In this document: positions 1-6,551 of the stretch, in pieces | Numbering within the stretch: the stretch's first letter is position 1 | How the letters are laid out: every line of letters begins with the position of its first letter | The notes under the pieces: generated by a model | What the model saw: only the letters and a program-made list of their open reading frames with translations | Told to the model about the DNA's origin: nothing | The model's database searches: none | NCBI GenBank assembly: GCA_036847245.1 | Contig: DAIUAL010000174.1 | Location: forward strand, 1 to 7,141 | Direction of reading: 5' to 3' | Length of the DNA: 7,141 nt | Source of the DNA: UBA4661 sp002405405 | GTDB lineage: Bacteria > Bacteroidota > Ignavibacteria > Kapaibacteriales > UBA4661 | Position numbers and translations under genes: made by a program

Positions 1-29
1 CGACGGATCAGTTCATCGGTCAGAGACGA
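1..29 (-). other. icmF: Continuation of the icmF reading frame after the stop codon, cut by the window edge
   Basis: Read on the minus strand in the same frame as the upstream part, these bases encode S-S-L-T-D-E-L-I-R. This is what is expected right after the Walker A lysine in IcmF/MeaI-type G domains (GKSSLTDELIR). There is no frameshift, only a stop in place of the Lys codon, so the rest of the gene probably continues outside the window. If the stop is genuine, the gene is a pseudogene or split. Confidence 0.75.
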
Positions 30-677
30 TTAACCTGCACCACCCGTACCCGTAATCCCCAGCACCGGTATTGGTGTTGATGATACTGCAACCTGTGTTA
101 TCGTTTGCAAGAGTTCTTGACCCAGTTGCCCTTCTTCTTCAATGAGTGTGAGGGCTTGCGCAATAGCACGGGCATTCATGATAGTCTTATCTGCAAGACG
201 GATACTCTCGGCTAGTTGTGGCAGGCGATGTTCAGTCGTTGAAAAATCGGCTTTCTGCAACAAATCATTAATCATGCCTTGTAAACCCATTGTTCTGCCA
301 TCTTCGGGCGAGTAAATGCGCGTAATACCATACGCATGCAGCTCCTCAATCTCGCGAGGAAGAATCGTGCCACCGCCACCGCCAAAGATTTTGATGTGTC
401 CAGCACCTTGCTCTTTCAGCAAGTCATACATGTATTTGAAGAACTCGATATGTCCGCCTTGATAGCTCGTAATAGCAACTGCTTGCACATCTTCCTGAAT
501 TGCCGCTGTAACAATCTCACGCACAGAGCGGTTGTGTCCAAGATGAATGACCTCTGCACCGGAGGATTGCAAAATCCGCCGCATAATGTTGATAGCGGCA
601 TCATGACCATCAAACAGTGATGCTGCAGTAATGATACGAATTTTATGCTTCGGTTGATACGGAGCTTGTTGTTGCAT
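30..677 (-). CDS. icmF: Fused isobutyryl-CoA mutase IcmF, N-terminal cobalamin-binding part, ended by an in-frame stop
   Basis: IcmF fuses a B12-binding domain, a MeaI-type G-protein chaperone and a mutase substrate domain (about 1,080 residues). It interconverts isobutyryl-CoA and n-butyryl-CoA in the cytoplasm using adenosylcobalamin. Counting from the upstream ATG at 683, the visible part has the cobalamin motif FDGHDAAI with the cobalt-ligand histidine near residue 27, then SYQGGH (73-78) and the glycine run IFGGGGG (99-105), typical of the B12 Rossmann domain. A helical linker follows, then the start of Walker A, GITGTGGAG (209-217). The next codon, which should be Lys, is TAA (30-32), while the family frame continues beyond it. 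I chose the ATG at 677, because AGGGG (688-684) lies 6 nt upstream of it but abuts the ATG at 683. The start overlaps the preceding gene by 35 nt. Family assignment is firm; whether the stop is real is open. Confidence 0.85.
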   Translation of the reverse strand: MQQQAPYQPKHKIRIITAASLFDGHDAAINIMRRILQSSGAEVIHLGHNRSVREIVTAAIQEDVQAVAITSYQGGHIEFFKYMYDLLKEQGAGHIKIFGGGGGTILPREIEELHAYGITRIYSPEDGRTMGLQGMINDLLQKADFSTTEHRLPQLAESIRLADKTIMNARAIAQALTLIEEEGQLGQELLQTITQVAVSSTPIPVLGITGTGGAG

Positions 678-1206
678 GATCATCCCCTATAATTCCAAAA
701 TATGTTTTGATATAATCTTTCAAAAAGTCAAACAGAATAGCCACGCAAATAGCCGACATAACAATACAACCTGCTACACAATGTGCTTCAAAACCATGCG
801 TATAGACAATGCGATCCGGCAGTTTCAAAGCAAGCATCACAACTTCCATGAATAATCCCATGAGCAGTAAGCCCATACCATTTTGATGAGCAACTTCATT
901 CAGATACACCTCGCGTGGCAATTCTTCCGTAGTATGATGCTTGTGTCGATGTGCCAAATGACGTAGGGTTTCACGCTCTTCGAGATACACACCTATCGCC
1001 ACATAGACTAAACCCAAACCATCAATTGCCTCTTCGATTTCTTCAATCGTATGTTCATCGGGATGGATACCCCAATATTGCATTACAAAGTGCCATTGCT
1101 CTAACCCCAGTACACAAGTAATGAGTAACAGCGCAAGCCCTGTAAGAATCATGACCGGTCGAGTCGAGAGTGCAAGAAATAAGCCATTAAGCAAACGTGT
1201 CAGCAT
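643..1206 (-). CDS. Multi-pass membrane protein of unknown function, 187 aa
   Basis: I do not recognise this family. The protein shows hydrophobic segments at about residues 16-36, 109-129 and 141-163, and a shorter one at 62-77, so three or four membrane spans are likely. Between spans are an acidic stretch (HTIEEIEEAIDG, 52-63) and a histidine/basic cluster (HRHKHH, 86-91), which could bind metal or simply set topology. The last 15 residues are polar (Thr/Ser-rich). The start ATG at 1206 has a purine-rich AGGACGGA upstream, and only 23 nt separate it from the hydrolase stop, so co-transcription with that gene is likely. Its 3' end overlaps the icmF start by 35 nt, and the icmF ribosome binding site lies inside this coding sequence, which suggests translational coupling. 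Confidence 0.8.
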   Translation of the reverse strand: MLTRLLNGLFLALSTRPVMILTGLALLLITCVLGLEQWHFVMQYWGIHPDEHTIEEIEEAIDGLGLVYVAIGVYLEERETLRHLAHRHKHHTTEELPREVYLNEVAHQNGMGLLLMGLFMEVVMLALKLPDRIVYTHGFEAHCVAGCIVMSAICVAILFDFLKDYIKTYFGIIGDDHATTSSVSTEA

Positions 1207-1229
1207 TGTTTTATCCGTCCTGCAATTGG

Positions 1230-3125
1230 TTATTCTACAACATGGACTTCGATGTACGAAGACTGCTTACTGCTGTGCATGATGCTGTGGATTGCCGGAG
1301 TAAAGTCTTTTTGATCGGCTTTGAAGATATTTTCGACATACTTCTGCGGATTGCGGTCGAGATATGGAAACCATGTGCTGTGAATTTGCACCATGATACG
1401 ATGACCTTTTTTGAACGTATGCAAGACATCTTGCAGAGGGAAGTCTATTGGTTCTGCTTTTCCGGGAGTGAATGGCTCGGGCTTGCTAAAACTCTTGCGA
1501 AAACGCCCACGCATGGCTTCGCTTCGCACCAAGAATTGATAGCCCGCCGTAGGAATATGTTTCGGCATTTGGGGAATTTGTACCGCATTATCAGGATACA
1601 CATCAATGAGCTTGACAATAAAATCGGCATCGGTTTCGCTTGTCGTTGCAAGCAAATGCGCCATGATTTCACCACCCAATGTTATATCCTCTTGCAATTC
1701 ATCTGTTTGAAATGTCAGCACATCGGGTCTGCGCGACACGGCACGTTGGTCATCGGTCATAAATTGCTTGGGTGTAATTTGCACACCTTCAATTTCAAAG
1801 CGATACGGAACAGGTTTCATGGGGTCGCTGATGTACGAGGTCGATGTTTCTTCGCCATCGGCAGGTGCAGAGAAAGAAAGCTTACCCTGCTCGCGCAAGT
1901 AGATTTTTCGAGGCTTCCACGACTTAACGGGATACTCATCAAAAGACTTCCATGTGCTTGCACCGGCATCATACAAATGCGCTTCCGGTAGTTTTTTGGT
2001 TTGTACATCTTTAAGATACTGCACAAAAAAAGGCAATTCTACTTCGCGCTGGTAGTAATCGGAGATACCTTCACCAAAGAACCAATTACCCACGGATTGT
2101 GATGCTTGCTGGCTTGCCCATTGTCCATGCGACCATGGTCCCATAACAATCATATTATGTGCTTTTGGCGATGTTTTTTCGATGGTTTTATAGATATTGA
2201 GCGGACCGTATAAGTCTTCCGCATCAAACCACCCACCAACGGTCATAACGGCATGATCTATGTTATTTAAATGAGGAAGAAGATTCCGCTTTTGCCAAAA
2301 CTCATCGTAGTTCGGATGCTCGACTAACTCATTCCAAAAGAAGGCATCTGTGCCATAGTATTTTGAGCCATTCTTGAGCGGACCCAAATCCATGTGAAAT
2401 TTATAACCATCTTTCTCCGCACCACCTTTAGGCCATCCTTTCAGCCACCAATGCTCAGTAGTATTGGAAGTTTTTTGATAAGTAAAGAGGGATGTAGCAT
2501 GAAAATATCCTTGTACAAACATGCCACGATGATGGAAATCATCAAAGAAGAAATCAGCAATCGGTGCTTGCGGTGAAGATGCCTTGAGTGCAGGATGACG
2601 AGCTATAGTGCCCACTGCAGTATAAAAGCCCGGATAGGAAATACCCCATTGTCCAACCTTGCCATTATGAAATTTAATATTTTTGAGAAGCCAATCGATA
2701 GTATCAAAAGTGTCAGTACTTTCATCAATATCTTTGTTGTTAGCACGCTTGCTCTGCGGGCGCATATTATCGTATAACCCCTCTGACATATACCGACCAC
2801 GTACATCCTGATAGACAAAAATAAATCCATCATTTTGAGTATAAATAGATGGACCTAAATGCTCGGGATACTTGTCTGCTCCATACGGTTCGCATGTATA
2901 AGGCGTGCGTTGCATGAGTATAGGATAAGTCTTGCCTTCACCCGCATCTTTGGGAACATATACTGCCGTATATAGTGTAATGCCATCGCGCATTGCAACA
3001 CGATACTCTGTTTTGATATAATCTTGTGGCGAACGTTTTTGAGCTGTTTGTGCTGATGATGTATTCGGAAGAATAACCATCAGCACTACGATCATCATAG
3101 ATGCAAAGCGAAAAGAAGAGGGCAT
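1230..3125 (-). CDS. Secreted CocE/NonD-family hydrolase, alpha-amino-acid ester hydrolase / glutaryl-7-ACA acylase type
   Basis: This is a serine hydrolase of the X-Pro dipeptidyl-peptidase (S15) / CocE superfamily, which cleaves ester or amide bonds, often of alpha-amino acid derivatives. Numbering from a GTG at 3137, the nucleophile motif is GISYPG with Ser167, the likely acid is Asp305 in GGWFDAED, and the base is His337 in MGPWSHG. Family knowledge adds RTPY (Tyr80) and Tyr168 as candidate oxyanion residues and HPNYDEFW (274-281) as a conserved cap-region motif. The remainder from about 410 fits the C-terminal jelly-roll domain. Total length (about 631) matches the family. I prefer the ATG at 3125 over the GTG at 3137: it gives a compact signal peptide (FRFASMMIVVLMVILP) with likely cleavage after the SSA at 27-29, so the enzyme is exported. 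The substrate cannot be read from sequence; a peptidase or ester hydrolase role is inference. Confidence 0.9.
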   Translation of the reverse strand: MPSSFRFASMMIVVLMVILPNTSSAQTAQKRSPQDYIKTEYRVAMRDGITLYTAVYVPKDAGEGKTYPILMQRTPYTCEPYGADKYPEHLGPSIYTQNDGFIFVYQDVRGRYMSEGLYDNMRPQSKRANNKDIDESTDTFDTIDWLLKNIKFHNGKVGQWGISYPGFYTAVGTIARHPALKASSPQAPIADFFFDDFHHRGMFVQGYFHATSLFTYQKTSNTTEHWWLKGWPKGGAEKDGYKFHMDLGPLKNGSKYYGTDAFFWNELVEHPNYDEFWQKRNLLPHLNNIDHAVMTVGGWFDAEDLYGPLNIYKTIEKTSPKAHNMIVMGPWSHGQWASQQASQSVGNWFFGEGISDYYQREVELPFFVQYLKDVQTKKLPEAHLYDAGASTWKSFDEYPVKSWKPRKIYLREQGKLSFSAPADGEETSTSYISDPMKPVPYRFEIEGVQITPKQFMTDDQRAVSRRPDVLTFQTDELQEDITLGGEIMAHLLATTSETDADFIVKLIDVYPDNAVQIPQMPKHIPTAGYQFLVRSEAMRGRFRKSFSKPEPFTPGKAEPIDFPLQDVLHTFKKGHRIMVQIHSTWFPYLDRNPQKYVENIFKADQKDFTPAIHSIMHSSKQSSYIEVHVVE

Positions 3126-3187
3126 AATGAGATCCACTAAAAGTGAGGAGTGACGAAGAACAAAGAAAATGAGAGATTATACAAGTC

Positions 3188-3862
3188 TTACACAATCGAG
3201 CGTAGATATTCCCATCCACCACCATGGATATCTTCCCATGACAAACCATCTTGGTCATTACCCGGCACAATAAATACCGCATCGGATTCAACTGCATTAA
3301 AATTCAGTGCATCACAAGCATCGACAAGCTTACGGAATGTTTCGCGTGTCCAAAGTTCTTTTTCAGGTAGTGCACGTATCATTGCAAAAAACTCTTCATT
3401 GCCACCGGCATGATTAACCAAAAAGAGCAGAGAGACTGCAATGTAGGATTTATCACTACTCATGCGGTGCATTTCGTCATGTTCTTCCCCCATTTCCTCT
3501 TGCTCAGTTGCCATACTGGATTCAACATCATTTGCCCATGATGAGAACTCACTGCGTGCCTGCTCATCGTCATCAACAAAATCCCAAAAGCCATATTCGT
3601 AGTATGGGAAACAATCTAACAGCAGTGATACGATGCGTTTATACATACGTTTTTTATCATGCGGCATGGTATTGCCATCATATTCAGCAATAATATCACG
3701 CAGCTGTTGTGGTACGGTATCATCAGGTCCGGTTGCATAGAGAATTTGCAGACCGAAGAAACCTATCTCCGGTTTTTTGGGAAAGAGCGCACGAAAAAAT
3801 CCTCGCCGATTCATAATGTACACTCCAACAACGATGGTAAGAATAATAAGAATACTCAGCAT
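3188..3862 (-). CDS. Membrane-anchored protein of unknown function, 224 aa, possibly DUF1517-like
   Basis: The N-terminus (residues 1-17, LSILIILTIVVGVYIM) is a hydrophobic anchor followed by NRRGFFR, so an N-out, C-in arrangement by the positive-inside rule is plausible. The soluble part is rich in acidic residues: DFVDDDEQ at 94-101 and a Glu/Met-rich stretch around 116-135. The segment SYIAVSLLFLVNHAG (139-153) followed by a C-terminal AVFIVPGNDQDGLSWEDI (195-212) recalls the layout of DUF1517 proteins (a YIVVTLL-like strand, then a VxVxWTP-like end), but this is from memory and weak. The ATG at 3862 is supported by CAGGG with a 6-nt spacer. It lies 74 nt after the 445-aa gene and 62 nt before the hydrolase, in the same orientation. 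No catalytic motif is visible. Confidence 0.78.
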   Translation of the reverse strand: MLSILIILTIVVGVYIMNRRGFFRALFPKKPEIGFFGLQILYATGPDDTVPQQLRDIIAEYDGNTMPHDKKRMYKRIVSLLLDCFPYYEYGFWDFVDDDEQARSEFSSWANDVESSMATEQEEMGEEHDEMHRMSSDKSYIAVSLLFLVNHAGGNEEFFAMIRALPEKELWTRETFRKLVDACDALNFNAVESDAVFIVPGNDQDGLSWEDIHGGGWEYLRSIV

Positions 3863-3936
3863 AATGCGCCCTGTAAAATGAAATCAGACAAACATGGAGT
3901 GTGCAATCATTTTGTGCATCGCACTGCACTGTTTCC

Positions 3937-5274
3937 TTACGAGAAAGAACCGCCACGTACACGACCAAAGGAGCCGCTTCTACCGGAGCGGATACCGGTG
4001 AGTTCCCCACTGCTATTCATGCGTGTTGATACTCGTCCGAATCCTGCCGGTTTTTGTCTGCCTACACCGCCTGCTCCGCCGGTTGTTCTCGAAGAAAACA
4101 TAGTGGAGCGCGCCGATGGCTGGTAAGCAGGACGATTCACATTGATATTACGCAAGCTCCGTTGAGGGGGAAGCGGTTGGTAATATGAGTAGGTTGGATA
4201 ATGATAGAAAAACCAAACAGACGTATAGGGATAGCCGCCATAGTAGTACACAGGACGATAGCCAGGGCGTTGCTGTTGAGCAACTTGTGTGTCATCGCCT
4301 TTTTGGAAATTTGTCATTGGCACTAAGGATACTTTGATGCCTTTATCTTTATAACCCGTAAAGTACTCATTCAAATCATCTGCTTCTTCTTTCACCGTAT
4401 CATTTGCTACAACATACATGAGGTTACTCACGCCAGTTGCCTGAAGTTGTTCGGGTGAAGGTAATTTTGCGAGGTAACGATTGTCAAATTTACCGGCATC
4501 ATCTTTATATTCGCTCAAACGTTTACCATCGAGAACAAAACAGACTGTATTATCAATCGCAGTAGGCTGTAACGAACGTACCTGCTCGTATTCTCGAGCA
4601 TAGTATAGCAATGCACCCAGTGTATTATGCGTTGGTACAACGCCGTTGGGATGAGGAAAATTATCGATCACAGGAACAATCTCAGCTACATCGGCAAGAG
4701 CCATGGCAAAACTTACGGCTTCGGGTCCGGGTACATCGACAATTACCGCTGTCTTGGTTGTTTGAGCAGACTTTGACAACAAATCTTTCATACCAAGTCC
4801 TTGCGAAAAAGCAATATCCATTGCCTGTGAATGTACCGGCACTAATACATTGCGAAAGGTTTCTTGTGTAGTAGCATCAAGTGCAGTACCCACATAGTAA
4901 GGTTTCCACACTTCACTTTTTGGTCGGAAAACTGTCATCAGCGCGCCGGGAGCTTTGAAATCATTCCACGTACGCGTTGTGTTGGCTACTTGGACATTAC
5001 CGTCAGCAGCGCTATCCGTCGTCACGGCATTCTCAAACGTCAATTGTGTTTCTTCTGCACCGACATTCCAGCCATGCTCACGCTGAATATCGAGAGTATC
5101 GCTATCGACTTCTGTATCGTTATCATGGAGAATAAGAGCAGTTACACCACCAACTGCTACTAATCCCGCCGCAATTGCTATTGTTTTTTTTGCCGCTTTT
5201 CGACGCGACATTTTTTCTTCCCACCATGTCGGTTCCTTGCCGACTGATGATGAATCTTTGTCTGTATCTGCCAT
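3937..5274 (-). CDS. Single-span anchored protein with Tyr-rich and Gly/Ser/Arg-rich tail, unknown function, 445 aa
   Basis: I do not recognise this protein. Residues 1-30 are polar and basic (MSRRKAAKK at 22-30), followed by one hydrophobic span (about 31-50). The middle (about 100-320) looks like a folded alpha/beta domain: TAVIVDVPG (175-183) and LMYVVANDT (285-293) read as buried strands. The tail is low complexity: a Gln/Pro linker (333-338), a block dense in Tyr, Trp and Phe (339-366), then Arg/Asn, and finally a Gly/Ser/Arg/Phe-rich end (SGRSGSFGRVRGGSFS). Such tails occur on surface or secreted proteins, but no function follows. The start is uncertain. The ATG at 5274 lacks a Shine-Dalgarno sequence, while an internal ATG at 5211 has GGGAAG just upstream and would give 424 aa starting MSRRKAAKK. 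That N-terminus is somewhat Tat-like but lacks the hydrophobic residues of a true Tat motif. It is the first gene of the minus-strand run, next to the divergent promoter region. Confidence 0.8.
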   Translation of the reverse strand: MADTDKDSSSVGKEPTWWEEKMSRRKAAKKTIAIAAGLVAVGGVTALILHDNDTEVDSDTLDIQREHGWNVGAEETQLTFENAVTTDSAADGNVQVANTTRTWNDFKAPGALMTVFRPKSEVWKPYYVGTALDATTQETFRNVLVPVHSQAMDIAFSQGLGMKDLLSKSAQTTKTAVIVDVPGPEAVSFAMALADVAEIVPVIDNFPHPNGVVPTHNTLGALLYYAREYEQVRSLQPTAIDNTVCFVLDGKRLSEYKDDAGKFDNRYLAKLPSPEQLQATGVSNLMYVVANDTVKEEADDLNEYFTGYKDKGIKVSLVPMTNFQKGDDTQVAQQQRPGYRPVYYYGGYPYTSVWFFYHYPTYSYYQPLPPQRSLRNINVNRPAYQPSARSTMFSSRTTGGAGGVGRQKPAGFGRVSTRMNSSGELTGIRSGRSGSFGRVRGGSFS

Positions 5275-5377
5275 AGCTATAAAGTGAAAGTGTGGGAATG
5301 ATTGACTATTAACTGATAAATCGTCTTTTTGTTTTTGCTTTGCATATCAACGCGACATACATGTTTTTGTTACGAGC

Positions 5378-5458
5378 GAAAATACAAATCCGTTGATAGA
5401 AAATACACGCTCTATCGTAGAAAGAATTTGTATTTTGCGCTTCTTTTTTCAGAATACA
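5378..5458. promoter_or_regulatory. Array of AAAATACA boxes with nested inverted repeats in the divergent promoter region
   Basis: The 207-nt gap between the 445-aa gene and the HU-type gene must drive transcription both ways. It contains AAAATACA at 5379-5386 and 5400-5407 (plus strand, starts 21 nt apart), the reverse complement TGTATTTT at 5429-5436, and a near-copy AGAATACA at 5451-5458. The outer two exact copies extend to a perfect 11-bp inverted repeat, AAAATACAAAT (5379-5389) with ATTTGTATTTT (5426-5436). Inside it lies a second pair, GATAGA (5395-5400) and TCTATC (5411-5416). A 21-nt spacing puts two sites on the same helix face, as for operators. A candidate but weak plus-strand promoter overlaps: TTGATA (5394-5399), 18 nt, TAGAAA (5418-5423). 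Regulation by a DNA-binding protein is inference. Confidence 0.45.
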
Positions 5459-5481
5459 GCCCTCGTCTTTTTTGAGTGTTT

Positions 5482-5835
5482 ATGAAAACCATTACGAAAG
5501 CGGATTTACTCAAGCGTGTTGCAGAAGCAACCGGCGTAACTAAGGTTGAGACTGAAGCGATTATTGATGGCTTTATGAAATCAATCATCGAGACATTGCA
5601 AGAGGGCAATCGCATTGAAATGCGGGGTTTTGGTGTATTTTTAGCACGCAAGCGCCGCCCACGTATGGCACGTAATCCTCGCACGGGCGAGAGTGTTCCG
5701 ATGGGTGAACATTATGTACCGGTTTTCAAACCTTCGCGCGAAATGCGTAACCATGTGAATAACGGACATACGCAAAAAAATGCGGCTTCCGCTCTAAATG
5801 AAACAACGGATGGCAGTACACAAACGACCGAATAA
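5482..5835 (+). CDS. HU/IHF-family nucleoid-associated DNA-binding protein with C-terminal extension
   Basis: This small basic protein binds DNA as a dimer and bends it by inserting the prolines of two beta arms; it acts in nucleoid architecture. Numbering from the ATG at 5482, residues 1-45 are the helical dimerisation part (TKADLLKRVAEATGVTK onwards). Residues 48-93 carry the family signature: MRGFGVFLARKRRPR, then ARNPRTGE with the intercalating Pro66, and FKPSREMR near the end. The arm resembles IHF subunits (RNPKTGE) as much as HU. The core ends near 93; residues 94-117 are a polar tail (HTQKNAASALNETTDGSTQTTE in part) beyond the usual length of about 90-95. I reject the in-frame GTG at 5476 because the family begins at MxxxTKADL. 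The ribosome binding site is weak. Its last 38 nt (or 26) overlap the following TPR gene, so the two are probably translated together. Confidence 0.93.
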   Translation: MKTITKADLLKRVAEATGVTKVETEAIIDGFMKSIIETLQEGNRIEMRGFGVFLARKRRPRMARNPRTGESVPMGEHYVPVFKPSREMRNHVNNGHTQKNAASALNETTDGSTQTTE

Positions 5836-6460
5836 AGCAATAGAACAAGGTTCGGGCGAACCGATACCTTCATTTTCAGCTATTATCGCATACTATCGTA
5901 TTCCGCTGATAGCACTGGCACTCGCAGTTTTTCTTGGCGGTATTTCCTTCGCCATTACTCGTTCTTTTATTCCTGATCCGATTAGCAGTGGTACAGCTTC
6001 GCAAGAGAGTAATACCCCTCAGGGCAAGCCACGTGGCATGAATATCTCTGCCGATACAATGGCACTCATTCAGCGCATGCAAGACACGCTTTTGAGTACA
6101 CCTGATCGGCATGATGTTGAGTTACGCTTGGCAAATCTCTTTTACGATATTGGTGCATTTCCAATGGCTTCGGCAACATATGCCAATTATCTGAAGGCAG
6201 ATCCCAAGAATGTACCGGCACGGATTGATTATGCGTACACATTGCTCCGCATGAACAAAGCGGATGAAGCTATCGCTGAAACAAAACGTGCGTTGCAGAA
6301 TGAACCGAATCATCCGATTGCAACATTCAATTTGGGTGTGATTTATTATCAAATCGGGAATATGAGCGAAGCAAAACAATGGCTCAATAAAGCCAAAAGT
6401 CTTGCACCGAATTCGCGGATTGCTGAAGGTGCTGATAAAATATTGGCTTCCATGCCATAA
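5798..6460 (+). CDS. Membrane-anchored tetratricopeptide repeat (TPR) protein
   Basis: TPR proteins are helical scaffolds for protein-protein contact. This 220-residue protein has a basic N-terminus (MKQRMAVHKRPNK), one membrane span at about 34-53 (IPLIALALAVFLGGISFAI), a low-complexity linker (60-80), and three TPR-like repeats at about 105-137, 138-171 and 172-205. Diagnostic pieces are LANLFYDIGAFPMASATYANYLKADP, then YAYTLLRMNKADEAIAETKRALQNEP, then LGVIYYQIGNMSEAKQWLNKAKSLAP, each ending in the usual Asp/Glu/Ala-Pro. The repeats probably face the periplasm. Start choice is open between ATG 5798 and ATG 5810; neither has a clear ribosome binding site and both lie inside the HU-type gene, which points to translational coupling. 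The partner is unknown. Confidence 0.88.
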   Translation: MKQRMAVHKRPNKAIEQGSGEPIPSFSAIIAYYRIPLIALALAVFLGGISFAITRSFIPDPISSGTASQESNTPQGKPRGMNISADTMALIQRMQDTLLSTPDRHDVELRLANLFYDIGAFPMASATYANYLKADPKNVPARIDYAYTLLRMNKADEAIAETKRALQNEPNHPIATFNLGVIYYQIGNMSEAKQWLNKAKSLAPNSRIAEGADKILASMP

Positions 6461-6472
6461 CACAAGACGACA

Positions 6473-6518
6473 TGTATTGACAATACAAACAAGAATTCTC
6501 TCACATTGACATTTGTCA
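6473..6518. promoter_or_regulatory. Cluster of three palindromes with two TTGACA hexamers upstream of the bS22-like gene
   Basis: In the 91-nt spacer between the TPR and bS22-like genes lie TGTATTG-A-CAATACA (6473-6487), AGAATTCT (6492-6499) and TGACA-TT-TGTCA (6507-6518). TTGACA, the sigma-70 -35 consensus, occurs at 6477-6482 and again at 6506-6511, 29 nt later. No good -10 hexamer sits 16-18 nt beyond either one. The spacer may hold a promoter or operator for the ribosomal protein gene, but this is unproven. Confidence 0.3.
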
Positions 6519-6551
6519 GGTTTCCATTCACATTTTTTCTCGGAGTACATT

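Noticed and set aside
1197..1991. 264-codon plus-strand open frame opposite the hydrolase gene
   Set aside because: It lies antisense to a well-supported hydrolase C-terminal domain; its translation is rich in Cys, Arg, His and Phe in the way typical of shadow frames and resembles no family I know.
3176..3181. TATAAT on the minus strand, 51 nt upstream of the hydrolase ATG, as an internal promoter
   Set aside because: No convincing -35 hexamer sits 16-18 nt upstream and there is no proper extended -10; a single hexamer in AT-rich DNA is weak evidence.
3863..3936. Repeated GTGCA/TGCAC words between the 445-aa and 224-aa genes as a hairpin terminator
   Set aside because: Stems are only about 5 bp and no T-run follows, so neither a terminator nor a defined operator is supported.
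3659..4126. 155-codon plus-strand open frame spanning two minus-strand genes and their gap
   Set aside because: It crosses the end of one supported gene, the intergenic gap and the start of another, with no ribosome binding site and low-complexity sequence.
5197..5211. SRRKAAK in the 445-aa protein as a twin-arginine export signal
   Set aside because: The Arg pair is present, but the conserved hydrophobic residues of the motif are replaced by Lys and Ala; a plain membrane anchor explains the segment.
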